The position numbers were made by a program, and so were the translations under genes. Shown here piece after piece: positions 1 through 8,249 of a DNA stretch of 64,000 nt. Numbering within the stretch: position 1 is the first letter of the stretch; every line of letters starts with the position of its first letter. The stretch comes from UBA2336 sp049306095. Lineage in GTDB: Bacteria > Bacteroidota > Bacteroidia > Cytophagales > Cyclobacteriaceae. The stretch lies in NCBI GenBank assembly GCA_049306095.1, contig JBAQPU010000002.1, positions 10,125 to 74,124 of the forward strand, written 5' to 3'. Under the pieces are notes generated by a model. That model was not told the DNA's origin. It saw nothing but the letters and a program-made list of their open reading frames with translations, and did no database searches.

Positions 1-278
1 TGAAGAAAATTGTAAGCCCGCACGTCATCCAATCCGGCCGTATGATCACGGTGCGCATGGGTAAGAATTACCGCATCAAGCCTGTTGATATTCTCGCGTA
101 GCATCTGCTGACGAAAATCGGGGCCAGTATCGATCACGAGACTTTGTCCGTTTACATCGATGTGAATGGAAGAGCGGAGGCGTTTATCGCGGTAATCGAG
201 CGAACGACACACTGCACAGGTGCAGCCGATGACGGGTACACCCTGGGAAGTGCCGGTGCCCAGGAACGTTACCTTCAA
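1..278 (-). CDS. MBL-fold metallo-hydrolase, PhnP-like (3' end cut by window edge)
   Basis: The reverse strand from 278 down to 1 is open with no stop and encodes the N-terminal ~92 residues of a metallo-beta-lactamase-fold hydrolase. Visible are a Gly-rich first strand (FLGTGTSQGVP, residues 5-15), a Cys cluster C19-x-C21-x2-C24 as in PhnP-type enzymes, IDTGPDFR near 49-56, and the metal motif H74-x-H76-x-D78-H79. The TTG start at 278 overlaps the stop of the preceding small gene (TTGA), which suggests translational coupling. The family hydrolyses phosphodiesters or related substrates; the substrate cannot be told from this fragment. Confidence 0.88.
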   Translation of the reverse strand, partial: MKVTFLGTGTSQGVPVIGCTCAVCRSLDYRDKRLRSSIHIDVNGQSLVIDTGPDFRQQMLRENINRLDAVILTHAHRDHTAGLDDVRAYNFL

Positions 279-553
279 GCTTTAATTTCAGTTTGGTTGA
301 GTTCTTCGTAAAGTGCTTTGCTCTTCTCTGTAAACCGTGTCTGATCCAGCGTAGTGCTTCTCAAGATATCCAGCAGGGCATTGATTTTACCTTCGGTGGT
401 GTAGAACTTATTGACAATCATAATCTTCTGTTCCTTTAACAGGCAGTACCCCGATTTGAAATTGCCCTTCTCGTAACGCAATACATAGTCAGATTCGGAA
501 ATAAGATCTTCTAATTTAGTCAGGAAGGCAGTGGTGTATTTAATCATAGTCAT
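275..553 (-). CDS. small conserved hypothetical protein (92 aa)
   Basis: A 92-residue protein with a charged composition and no signal peptide or membrane segment. The central stretch YEKGNFKSGYCLLKEQK followed by IMIVNKFY resembles a small soluble protein common in Bacteroidota whose function I do not know. It starts at ATG 553 (MTM; ATG 547 is an alternative) and its stop overlaps the TTG start of the downstream metallo-hydrolase gene, so the two are probably one transcript. The linkage is the only functional hint. Confidence 0.75.
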   Translation of the reverse strand: MTMIKYTTAFLTKLEDLISESDYVLRYEKGNFKSGYCLLKEQKIMIVNKFYTTEGKINALLDILRSTTLDQTRFTEKSKALYEELNQTEIKA

Positions 554-863
554 CGTTCCGTCAACGGGCGCAAGATACTTTGAATTTGTGATTTACGATT
601 TACGATTCACGATTTTTCTTTGCACGATAACTAAACCACTATGGACTGAAAGCCCAGCGGTTTAAACAAAGAATGAAATTCACCTCCATGGTCTATGTTC
701 CACAGACCATTGGCATGTTCCTTTTCTGTCTGTGAGACACAGACCGAGGATTTTTTATAAATCAACTTGGTTATTCGCGGTCATACTGAACCTGCCTACG
801 CAAGAGCATTGTAGAAATTAGAAGACTTGCGCTGTAAGCGCATATATATCGTATTTTTGACGG
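554..863. other. 310-bp intergenic region with heptamer repeat and two hairpins
   Basis: This is the divergent spacer between the small hypothetical gene (-) and miaA (+). It holds a 4-unit 7-bp repeat at 590-617 (GATTTAC, GATTTAC, GATTCAC, GATTTTT), a perfect 7-bp inverted repeat ATGGTCT/AGACCAT at 688-694 and 704-710, and a tight hairpin GTCTGTG-AGA-CACAGAC at 728-744 followed six bases later by six T's. No ORF here looks real. The hairpins could be a dispersed palindromic repeat or a short RNA ending in a terminator; neither is proven. Confidence 0.6.
590..617. repeat. 7-bp tandem repeat, GATTTAC type
   Basis: Four consecutive heptamers read GATTTAC, GATTTAC, GATTCAC, GATTTTT. It is one of several arrays with a 7-bp period found between genes in the left half of the window. 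Confidence 0.7.
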
Positions 864-1766
864 ATGGATTTTTCCAACAAGAAGCTTATTGTGATCGTTG
901 GGCCTACGGCCGTTGGAAAAACGAGCGTGGCCATTAATCTTGCAAAGCATTTTGCCACCGAAATCGTTTCGGCAGATTCGCGCCAGATTTACAAGGAGTT
1001 AGAAATTGGCACGGCCAAACCATCGCAGCAAGAACTTCAGGAAGTTCGGCATCACTTTATCAATACCCATTCCATTCACGATAATTACGATGCCGCCCGG
1101 TTTGGAGTGGAAGCCCTTCAGTTGATTATGCATTTATTTGAAAAGTATGATTGTCTTATTTTATGCGGTGGATCGGGTCTGTATATTAAATCGCTGCTCG
1201 AAGGTTTTGATGATATTCCGGAGGTACCCGATGGTATCAGGGATCAGTTGATTGAAGAGTTTGAAGCCAAAGGATTGTTGTGGCTTCAAAATAAAATGCG
1301 CGAACTGGACCCGGAGTATTTCCGGAAGATGGATCAGAAAAACCCCGTCAGACTGATGCGGGCGCTGGAGGTAACGTTGGCAACAGGCCATTCAATTGCT
1401 TCGTTTCAGACAGCCGTAAAAAAGAACCTTCCATTTCAGGTTGTAAAAATCGGGCTGGAGTTGGATCGGGCAACCTTGTATGATCGGATTGATAACCGGA
1501 TGGATCATATGATTCAGAAAGGCCTGTTTGATGAAGCTCAGAAGTTTTATAATGTCAGGCATCTGAATGCACTTCAAACGGTTGGCTATCGCGAAATTTT
1601 TGAGTATCTCGGTGGACAATACGGCAAAGAAGAGGCTGTGCGATTACTCAAACGAAATTCCAGGCGGTATGCCAAGCGCCAGCTAACGTGGTTTAAGCGC
1701 GATGAAGAAATCAAGTGGTTTAACCCCGATCAACTCAACCTGATGATTGATTTCATTCAAAATTAA
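864..1766 (+). CDS. miaA: tRNA dimethylallyltransferase MiaA
   Basis: A 300-residue protein of normal length for MiaA, which transfers a dimethylallyl group to N6 of A37 in tRNAs that read UNN codons. The P-loop GPTAVGKT is at residues 13-20, the family signature DSRQIYKELEIGTAKP begins at D38, and the C-terminal RRYAKRQLTWFKR motif is complete. ATG 864 is the obvious start because the P-loop lies right after it. The gene stands alone on + between a divergent hypothetical gene and a tandem-repeat spacer. It is a housekeeping gene with nothing unusual apart from the repeats around it. Confidence 0.97.
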   Translation: MDFSNKKLIVIVGPTAVGKTSVAINLAKHFATEIVSADSRQIYKELEIGTAKPSQQELQEVRHHFINTHSIHDNYDAARFGVEALQLIMHLFEKYDCLILCGGSGLYIKSLLEGFDDIPEVPDGIRDQLIEEFEAKGLLWLQNKMRELDPEYFRKMDQKNPVRLMRALEVTLATGHSIASFQTAVKKNLPFQVVKIGLELDRATLYDRIDNRMDHMIQKGLFDEAQKFYNVRHLNALQTVGYREIFEYLGGQYGKEEAVRLLKRNSRRYAKRQLTWFKRDEEIKWFNPDQLNLMIDFIQN

Positions 1767-1768
1767 TT

Positions 1769-1887
1769 TTAAACCTTAAACCTTAAACCTTAAACCTTGA
1801 ACCTTAAACCTTAAACCTTGAACCTTGAACCTTAAACCTTAAACCCTAAACCCTAAACCCTAAACCCTAAACCCTAAACCCTAAACT
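1769..1887. repeat. 17-unit 7-bp tandem repeat (TTAAACC/TTGAACC passing into CTAAACC)
   Basis: Seventeen uninterrupted heptamers fill nearly the whole gap between miaA and the next gene. Units 1-11 are TTAAACC with TTGAACC variants at units 5, 8 and 9; units 12-16 are CTAAACC and unit 17 is CTAAACT. Read in another phase, 1844-1885 is six perfect CCCTAAA units, identical to the plant-type telomere repeat. The gradient from variant to homogeneous units suggests expansion by slippage from the right end. Confidence 0.95.
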
Positions 1888-1893
1888 TCCTAT

Positions 1894-3177
1894 ATGCCCA
1901 CCAATAAGGTTTTAGTGATCGCCTACTATTGGCCGCCCAGTGGTGGAAGCGGAGTGCAACGCTGGCTAAAGTTTGTGAAGTACTTGCCATCATTCGGATG
2001 GAAGCCTTATGTGTTTACTCCGGATAACCCATCGTTTGATACAAAAGATGAGTCCCTTCTGAAAGATGTTCCGCCCGAGGCCGAGATCATTCGCTTTCCG
2101 ATTTGGGAGCCTTACTCGCTATTCAATAAATTTTCGGGCAAGAAGAAATCAAACGCGTTTGTTCCGGAGAGCAACCAGATTTCTTTTTTTCAAAAACTCA
2201 GTATTTGGATTCGGGGTAATTTCTTTATTCCTGATCCTCGGGTGTTTTGGGTCAAGCCTTCCGTTCGGTTTTTGAATGAATACCTGAAGAAAAATCACAT
2301 CAGCACGCTTATTACAACAGGGCCGCCTCATAGCGTTCATTTAATTGGATTGAACTTAAAGAAGAAAAATCCTTCGCTGAAATGGCTGGCCGACTTTCGC
2401 GATCCGTGGAGTGAGTGGGGTCTTTTAGATAGTTTGCACGTAGGATCGATTACGCGACACTTTCATAAGCGACTTGAGAAAAGAGTTTTGCAAACGGCTG
2501 ATGAGATTATTACCATTACGCCATTCTATGTAAAGCAATTTGAAAGAATTTCAGGAAGGCGTGTTAACCTGCTGACAAATGGGTATGATGATGAAGACTT
2601 TCGTGATTTTACTATAATAAAGCACGATAAGTTTCTCATTCGTCATGTTGGTACCGTGAACGAGAAATGTGATCCAAGGCCATTCATGCAAGCCATTGCT
2701 GCGGTATGTCAAGAACAAGAAGAAGTCAGGAATTTGCTGCAGGTTGAATTTGTAGGATCGGTTCACCCGGCATTCAAAGAATTTGTACAGTCAGACAAGA
2801 CCCTTTCAGCATTAACTATTTTTACGCCTCCTGTATCGCATCACGAATTAATGAGCATCTATGCGTCAAGTGCTGTAGTGGTTTTAATTTTAACCGGCTA
2901 TAAAGACGCTGAAGGATACATGCCCGGAAAATTGTTTGAATACCTGGCAACAGGGTTGCCTATACTGGCGGTTGGCCCTGTCGATGGCGATGCGGCTGAC
3001 TTGCTGAACAAAACAAAATCGGGGAGAATGATTTCTTCCGCTAATCTTGCCGAAATGAAAGTTGAACTGATGCGATTATTTACGCAATGGAAAGGGAACT
3101 TGAAAACTTCGGAAGGGTTAGGCAATGAACTGTATTCGAGAAAAGCAATTACCGGCCAGCTTACATCACTCCTCTAA
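1894..3177 (+). CDS. GT4-like glycosyltransferase
   Basis: A 427-residue GT-B-fold protein with no signal peptide. The N-terminus has the YYWPPSGGSGVQR motif (residues ~11-23) common in Bacteroidota glycosyltransferases that act on surface glycans, then an ADFRDPWSEWG block near 165-175 and a nucleotide-sugar-binding C-terminal domain ending in YMPGKLFEYLATGLPILAVG. The latter resembles the GT4 E-x7-E region (KLFEYLATG). ATG 1894 follows directly after the heptamer array, so the array forms its 5' leader. The gene converges with the next glycosyltransferase with a 4-bp overlap at the 3' ends. Donor and acceptor are unknown. Confidence 0.85.
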   Translation: MPTNKVLVIAYYWPPSGGSGVQRWLKFVKYLPSFGWKPYVFTPDNPSFDTKDESLLKDVPPEAEIIRFPIWEPYSLFNKFSGKKKSNAFVPESNQISFFQKLSIWIRGNFFIPDPRVFWVKPSVRFLNEYLKKNHISTLITTGPPHSVHLIGLNLKKKNPSLKWLADFRDPWSEWGLLDSLHVGSITRHFHKRLEKRVLQTADEIITITPFYVKQFERISGRRVNLLTNGYDDEDFRDFTIIKHDKFLIRHVGTVNEKCDPRPFMQAIAAVCQEQEEVRNLLQVEFVGSVHPAFKEFVQSDKTLSALTIFTPPVSHHELMSIYASSAVVVLILTGYKDAEGYMPGKLFEYLATGLPILAVGPVDGDAADLLNKTKSGRMISSANLAEMKVELMRLFTQWKGNLKTSEGLGNELYSRKAITGQLTSLL

Positions 3178-4319
3178 GTAAGTAGAGCTTTAACCAAATC
3201 GTTCAGTTTCTGTTTATTCGATTCAGCACTTAATTCGCGGGCTGCTTTTTCAGTATTGGATTTAAAGGTTTGAATACGTTCATTACTTAGCACCTTAATT
3301 TTTTCCGCCAAACTTTCAGGACTGAAATCATCCGACACAACACCCATGTTGTATTCGTTCACAATCGCGGCCATTTCGGGTGTAGGTCCTACGGCAATGG
3401 CCAGGCGCGCCTGGATAAAATCAAAAAACTTATTTGGCAACGTGTTAGCATAGTTAAAATTAACAGGCGGAATGAGGAATACTCCGATGTCGTATTGATT
3501 AATGGTGGAAACAATAAGTTCTCGCTTAATGGGTGGTAAGATATTAACGCGGTTTGTTTTGGCGGCCAGTCGTTTCAGTTCTTTAGGATATTGGATTGTT
3601 TTTTTTGCGCTGAATCCTTCCGAAAGTAAGTACATATCTAAGGTGAAGCGGTCATCCAGGTACGCCATCATTTCAATCATCAACTCCAACCTACGCGAGG
3701 GTGTGGCAATGCCATGATGGACAAGACGGATAGCGGTTGGATTTACTGAAGAAGCTTGTAGCGGATGGAACTGACTGGCATTGGTAATGATAACCGGATC
3801 GACCTGAAAATTTCTCCTATACTCGTTAGCAAGCCCTTTGCCGATGGTCATCATGCCATCGTTTTTCGGAATGAATTTTTTGCAAAGGAAAATATTCATC
3901 GGTTGAAACAGGAGCCTCCAAACGAGCTTATCCTCAAAATGGCGAGGTGCATATTCATGGGCATCAAAAATAATTTTTGTCGATGGTTTTCGTAAGCGAA
4001 AGGCCAGCGGGAGCGTTTCGATGTCATTGGCAATAATCAGGTCGTACGATTGTCTATTTAGTTGCGTCTGCAGGCTCCTGTAATTGTAAAGAATACCAAG
4101 AGCCTGTTCGAATTGCCGAAAAAGAAGCAATGTGCCTACGAGCGCTTTGTTCAGGAGGGTGAGTTTTGGTCTCTTGATTGGAAAAAAGGTAAACCCATCG
4201 GGGGTGGCTTCATAGCCTGCGACATCAACCTGGTACTGGTCTTTCAGGAAATTGATTTGCCGGGAAACGCGTGCGTCCTTGTTGAGGTTACTGAAAACGA
4301 GGATGAGGATTTTTTTCAT
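3174..4319 (-). CDS. GT4-like glycosyltransferase
   Basis: A 381-residue cytosolic GT-B protein starting MKKILILVFSNLNKDARVSRQ, typical of family 4 enzymes that bind an acceptor with the N-terminal domain. FDAHEYAPRHF near 118-128 matches the H-E-x-Y signature often seen in these transferases, and the C-terminal region LPNKFFDFIQARLAIAVGPTPEM corresponds to the donor-binding E-x7-E segment, though the first Glu is replaced (KFFDF), so I am less sure of the exact subgroup. It converges with the upstream + gene and overlaps it by 4 bp. Confidence 0.83.
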   Translation of the reverse strand: MKKILILVFSNLNKDARVSRQINFLKDQYQVDVAGYEATPDGFTFFPIKRPKLTLLNKALVGTLLLFRQFEQALGILYNYRSLQTQLNRQSYDLIIANDIETLPLAFRLRKPSTKIIFDAHEYAPRHFEDKLVWRLLFQPMNIFLCKKFIPKNDGMMTIGKGLANEYRRNFQVDPVIITNASQFHPLQASSVNPTAIRLVHHGIATPSRRLELMIEMMAYLDDRFTLDMYLLSEGFSAKKTIQYPKELKRLAAKTNRVNILPPIKRELIVSTINQYDIGVFLIPPVNFNYANTLPNKFFDFIQARLAIAVGPTPEMAAIVNEYNMGVVSDDFSPESLAEKIKVLSNERIQTFKSNTEKAARELSAESNKQKLNDLVKALLT

Positions 4320-4406
4320 TGAACCGAGCCCGTTGCAATATAGGCGAATGTTGTAATTTCCAGAGTTAAAATATTAGGCTATTTTGCGCGAATTATTTAA
4401 TACTTC

Positions 4407-5792
4407 ATGGGTGAATTAACACCTGCTCAGTTCGATTATGTTCTCTTTCACCTGAAGCATCATGCTTGCTTGCCGGATGATCTCATCAGAGGTTTTATGA
4501 GGCAGAGCGCGTCTCATTCGATAAATGTTTCGAACAGGGTAATTTTCTTTTCATCCGCAACGGAGTTTGTTCAGAAGGAGGTAGTTGAAATTTCTGGTTT
4601 ACCGGTTCTGTTTCCATGTTCGCAGCGAAAAGAGTTCTTCTTTTTCGATGATTCGGGGAACCTTGTTTTTTGCCACGACCTTTTAAAGGCAATTTTCTAT
4701 TTACTTTCAGGTTACCAGGAATATGAGAACCGCACCTCACGGGATGCGCTCAACAGGTTTTCTTATACTGATTCAATCCAACATAAGCTTGGTTTTGTTG
4801 CCAAGCCGCTTGTTAACTACTACATGGAGGTATTAATTGACGGGTTGCGTCAATTCTGCTTGAAGAATAACGTATCGTTGGAAAGGCGAAAGCTCTTTCA
4901 TACGTTTGGCTTTTTGCTCACCCACGATATTGATGTGGTTGATTATTATACGTACAATTTTCTAGGGTACAAGTTCAAGGAGATCGTTGGAATTAAGAAA
5001 AGCAAGCTTCCTGTATATTCGAATGTTAAACTTTTTGTGCATGGCCTTTTGAAGTACTTGCGCCTGTCTAAAAAGGATAACCCATACTGGAATTTCGAAT
5101 ACCTTCGGAGGTTAGAAAGGAATCGCGCTTTTAGAAGTGTTTTCTTCTTTTTAGATAAAGGGATTAAGAATCATGATGCTCCTTACTCTTTTGATGAGAA
5201 AAGAATGATTGAGTTATTTTCTTTTCTTCAGGTGGAAAATTGTGAGATTGGATTGCACGGAACGGTAAAGTCGGTTCATAATTCCGATGTCATGAAGAGC
5301 AGCTTAGAAAAATTGCAAAAGGCAAGTGAGGTGGGAGTGACCGGAATCAGGCAACACCGACTTTTATGGGAGCATCCGCGTACCGCAGAAATACAAGAAA
5401 GCATCGGGTTGAAGTACGACAGCACCCTTGGATTTGCGGCACATGAAGGATTTCGTAATTCATACTGCTGGCCGTATAGGTTATTCAGCTTTGAGCAAGA
5501 CAGGATGTTGGATGTTTGGGAGTATCCATTGAATGTGATGGATGTTACCTTGTTTGCGTACCAACAGTACACTCCAGAGACGGCCATGGAAAAGTGTATA
5601 GCGCTTATTGATGAGATACAGAAATTCGGAGGTGTATTTACCGTACTTTGGCATAATAGTTTTTTCGATGAAGATGTATACCCCGGTGTAACGAACTTCT
5701 ATTCCTCTTTATTGAATGAAATAGCGTTACGCGTTCCTGAAAATGTTACGGGTAACGAATTAACGATGCGGATTGAAAACCATGTGAGATGA
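4407..5792 (+). CDS. polysaccharide deacetylase family protein with DUF7033-like N-terminus
   Basis: A 461-residue protein. The C-terminal half resembles a NodB-type carbohydrate esterase: LTHDIDVVDYYTY near residue 171 supplies the TxDxD-like metal site, ENCEIGLHGTVKSVHN near 277-292 the His motif, and GIRQHRLLWEHPRT near 312-325 the Arg-containing strand. The N-terminal ~150 residues look like the domain (DUF7033) that often precedes such proteins in Bacteroidota. Its ATGA overlap with the following methyltransferase shows it is in an operon of surface-glycan genes. Enzymatic activity is inferred, since the motifs diverge from classical chitin deacetylases. Confidence 0.78.
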   Translation: MGELTPAQFDYVLFHLKHHACLPDDLIRGFMRQSASHSINVSNRVIFFSSATEFVQKEVVEISGLPVLFPCSQRKEFFFFDDSGNLVFCHDLLKAIFYLLSGYQEYENRTSRDALNRFSYTDSIQHKLGFVAKPLVNYYMEVLIDGLRQFCLKNNVSLERRKLFHTFGFLLTHDIDVVDYYTYNFLGYKFKEIVGIKKSKLPVYSNVKLFVHGLLKYLRLSKKDNPYWNFEYLRRLERNRAFRSVFFFLDKGIKNHDAPYSFDEKRMIELFSFLQVENCEIGLHGTVKSVHNSDVMKSSLEKLQKASEVGVTGIRQHRLLWEHPRTAEIQESIGLKYDSTLGFAAHEGFRNSYCWPYRLFSFEQDRMLDVWEYPLNVMDVTLFAYQQYTPETAMEKCIALIDEIQKFGGVFTVLWHNSFFDEDVYPGVTNFYSSLLNEIALRVPENVTGNELTMRIENHVR

Positions 5793-6454
5793 CCAGGCAA
5801 GAAATTCATCAACATGCCAAAACGGCAAAACGAATTGAGAAGGATAGTTTTCTCTTAGAGCTGTGCACAGGCAAAGTGGTACTGGATGTCGGGTGCATTG
5901 GCCAGGATCGTGACTTTAGTTCGCCTGATTGGTTGCATAATAAGATAAGAAAGGTTGCTCAACAGATTGACGGGGTGGACATCCTGGTTGATCAGATTAA
6001 TCAACTGAATGCAAAAGGATACTCCATGTATTCAGTTGAGGAACTGCAATCGAAGGCAAAAGCCTACGATGTAGTGGTTATTTCAGATGTGATCGAACAC
6101 GTCAATGATCCGGTTAGTTTTCTGTCATTTTATTCGCGGTTTTTAAAAGAAAACGGAAAAATCTTTGTGAGTACCCCTAACGCCAACCGGTCAATTAATT
6201 TTGTAAACATTCTTTTTAACAATAACTACACGGTTAATCCAGAACACGTTTTTTGGTTTTGCCCGAAAACATTGCTGGAGGTTGTATTGCGTGCCAATCT
6301 TGCTGTGAAAGATTTTTATTGGGCAGGTAATTATTTTGAGATGAATGAGGTGAAAGGGATGTACCAGAAATTTAAAATCCTCATCAGTAATCTCCTGTTT
6401 AAGGTACGGCCAAACTTCAGCCCGAACATGATCTTTATCCTAACCAGGAAGTAA
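5789..6454 (+). CDS. class I SAM-dependent methyltransferase
   Basis: A 221-residue protein with motif I VVLDVGCIG at residues 30-38 and motif post-II/III YDVVVISDVIEHVNDP near 93-108, followed by GKIFVSTPNANRS. The IEHVNDP signature is typical of UbiE/COQ5-like or sugar-associated methyltransferases. It overlaps the deacetylase gene upstream by 4 bp and is followed 4 bp later by a second methyltransferase, so the pair probably modifies the same glycan. The target is unknown. Confidence 0.85.
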   Translation: MTRQEIHQHAKTAKRIEKDSFLLELCTGKVVLDVGCIGQDRDFSSPDWLHNKIRKVAQQIDGVDILVDQINQLNAKGYSMYSVEELQSKAKAYDVVVISDVIEHVNDPVSFLSFYSRFLKENGKIFVSTPNANRSINFVNILFNNNYTVNPEHVFWFCPKTLLEVVLRANLAVKDFYWAGNYFEMNEVKGMYQKFKILISNLLFKVRPNFSPNMIFILTRK

Positions 6455-6458
6455 AATA

Positions 6459-7121
6459 ATGGATGCCGAGAAACTGAGGAGTACCTACAACAACTATTTT
6501 TCCGGAGGCAAAAACTTATGGACTTCTAACGATGCAAAGAAGACCATGAAAGTTGCCCGGCAAACAATCGGTTGGCTGAAAAATGCAGGATTCACAAAAC
6601 CCAATGGAAAGGTGCTGGATGTTGGGTGTGCAACCGGATATTATTCAGACGCGTTCAGACGGCTGGGATTTGAAGTAACCGGCCTTGATTACTCCGATGT
6701 TGCCGTTCAGCAGGCTACTGTAAATTTTCCGCAGTGCCGGTTTGTTCAAATGAATGGATTTGAGCCGATCTTTCATGAGAAATTTGATGTGATTTTTTGC
6801 AGAGGGTTTAGTGGTGCGAACACACACGATGTTGCCTTTGTAGCCAACTGGGTAAATAAGTATATTAATTTCCTTTCGAACGATGGATATTTTGTGTTGG
6901 GATATTCCAGTGATTTTTCCGGAGGTGAGAAAGAAGGTGAAACGGTGAACTTAACAAGAGTGGAGATTGATCAACTTGCCGGAAAGATTCAGGCTCACTA
7001 TTCATCGTATAATGTCTTTTATTATTTCGGTTTTCTTTCGAAACTGAAAAGAACTTTTGAAAAGAACGTGTTAGGGAAACGGGTTAAGGATTATTACTAC
7101 CTGGTTTTTCGGAAGCCTTAG
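6459..7121 (+). CDS. class I SAM-dependent methyltransferase
   Basis: A 220-residue methyltransferase with motif I VLDVGCATG at residues 52-60, the acidic end of the second strand GLDYSD at 75-80, and KFDVIFCRGF as the post-motif II region. It begins four bases after the preceding methyltransferase and its 3' end overlaps a convergent glycosyltransferase gene by 38 bp. It is likely part of the 4.4-7.1 kb glycan-decoration operon; the substrate cannot be inferred. Confidence 0.84.
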   Translation: MDAEKLRSTYNNYFSGGKNLWTSNDAKKTMKVARQTIGWLKNAGFTKPNGKVLDVGCATGYYSDAFRRLGFEVTGLDYSDVAVQQATVNFPQCRFVQMNGFEPIFHEKFDVIFCRGFSGANTHDVAFVANWVNKYINFLSNDGYFVLGYSSDFSGGEKEGETVNLTRVEIDQLAGKIQAHYSSYNVFYYFGFLSKLKRTFEKNVLGKRVKDYYYLVFRKP

Positions 7122-8172
7122 GGAGGTATGGGGTAAGCAGGGTTTGAAGTTTCTGGTTAAAATGAATCGCGGCATAGTTAGTTTGGTAGTATTGAAGGCA
7201 GTTTTCCATTAGTTTCCTGCGTGTGTCTACATGATTGATCTTTTGAATTAACTCCAGGTCATCAATCAATAGACCACACCCTGCGTCTATTTTTTCCTTT
7301 GTCGGAATTCGTTGGTTGCCGATCAGCGGAATGCCCATGGCCAGATAATCGATGTCTTTGTTTGCCTCCTGTACCGCATAACTATAGTGAGCCGCCTTGA
7401 TGAGGCTGAATCCAAACAGGAAGTAGTCCTTCAAAAGGTTTCCCAATTCGGTTTTCAAATCCATAACCGAAATTTTTGGGTTGTACCGAATGGTTGGATT
7501 GTTGTTAATCCTGTGTAAGATGGAGGTGTCGCCCACATCTCCAAAAATAAAAAGGGGAAGGTTTGTTTTTCGTTGAAGGTCAATGATTTCAGCAACTCCC
7601 TTCTCTTCCGTGAAAGCGCCCAGGTACAAGAAGACAATTTTATTTTCCGGGTTATTCTGTCCTGATAGTTTCTCGAACGGGGAAGTATAAAGCAAAATCG
7701 TTGCGTGCTGATTGAAGTAATGGAAAAGAGAATCGGAATTCACCAATATCTCATGGCAATAGGCAGCATATTTTTTTTCCAGTCTACTGAATAAGGCCGT
7801 AATTGGTTTTTTAATAAATCTGAACAGTCTGAATTTTTGTTCCAACTGGTAAAATCGTAAATAAACATTGTGGTCGATGGTGTCGTAAATAACAATCTTG
7901 TTGAGTTTGCGCGCATGCTTCGCAAGTGGGAGATAGCGGAGATCGTTTATAAAAACGATATCATAGTTCTTTATTAATGGTTTACATTGCCGGATGGCAT
8001 GCAGATCAAAGAACCAGAGTGTTAACCAGTTGATCCGGCTTGACCGGGCACCGTAATCAGTTCGGTTAATAAAGTCGGGTTGTATTCCTAAATCCGTAAA
8101 GAATTCCCGAAAGTGAAGTAACCTGGGGTGGAGAGGGTTAATGCTTCGAGGCGTAAAAAAGGCAATTCGCAT
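7084..8172 (-). CDS. putative GT-B glycosyltransferase
   Basis: A 362-residue protein beginning MRIAFFTPRSINPLHPRLLHF, a GT4-like N-terminus. Middle and C-terminal parts include VFLYLGAFTEEKGVAEI (donor-domain first strand with a lysine/glycine loop as in EKGV motifs) and DIDYLAMGIPLIGNQRIPTKEKI, in the place where family 4 enzymes bind the nucleotide sugar. ATG 8172 is used. The last 38 bp overlap the end of the convergent methyltransferase gene, so the C-terminal tail is encoded in antisense to that gene. Substrates are unknown. Confidence 0.78.
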   Translation of the reverse strand: MRIAFFTPRSINPLHPRLLHFREFFTDLGIQPDFINRTDYGARSSRINWLTLWFFDLHAIRQCKPLIKNYDIVFINDLRYLPLAKHARKLNKIVIYDTIDHNVYLRFYQLEQKFRLFRFIKKPITALFSRLEKKYAAYCHEILVNSDSLFHYFNQHATILLYTSPFEKLSGQNNPENKIVFLYLGAFTEEKGVAEIIDLQRKTNLPLFIFGDVGDTSILHRINNNPTIRYNPKISVMDLKTELGNLLKDYFLFGFSLIKAAHYSYAVQEANKDIDYLAMGIPLIGNQRIPTKEKIDAGCGLLIDDLELIQKINHVDTRRKLMENCLQYYQTNYAAIHFNQKLQTLLTPYLPKASEKPGSNNP

Positions 8173-8249
8173 TACAATCTGCTATACGTGAATGTTTAAC
8201 TTATATTATTTTTACCAGATTTTTAAACGATCCTGATCGGTAGCCCAAG

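Noticed and set aside
852..859. TATTTTTG as the miaA -7 promoter element
   Set aside because: It would put the transcript start at or after the ATG and lacks a properly spaced TTG.
1769..1887. A real telomere or chromosome end
   Set aside because: The CCCTAAA units sit inside a continuous bacterial gene context with normal genes on both sides, and similar heptamer arrays of other sequence occur elsewhere in the window.
4062..4322. 86-aa + strand ORF opposite the glycosyltransferase
   Set aside because: Antisense shadow of the 5' end of a well-supported gene, with no domain of its own.
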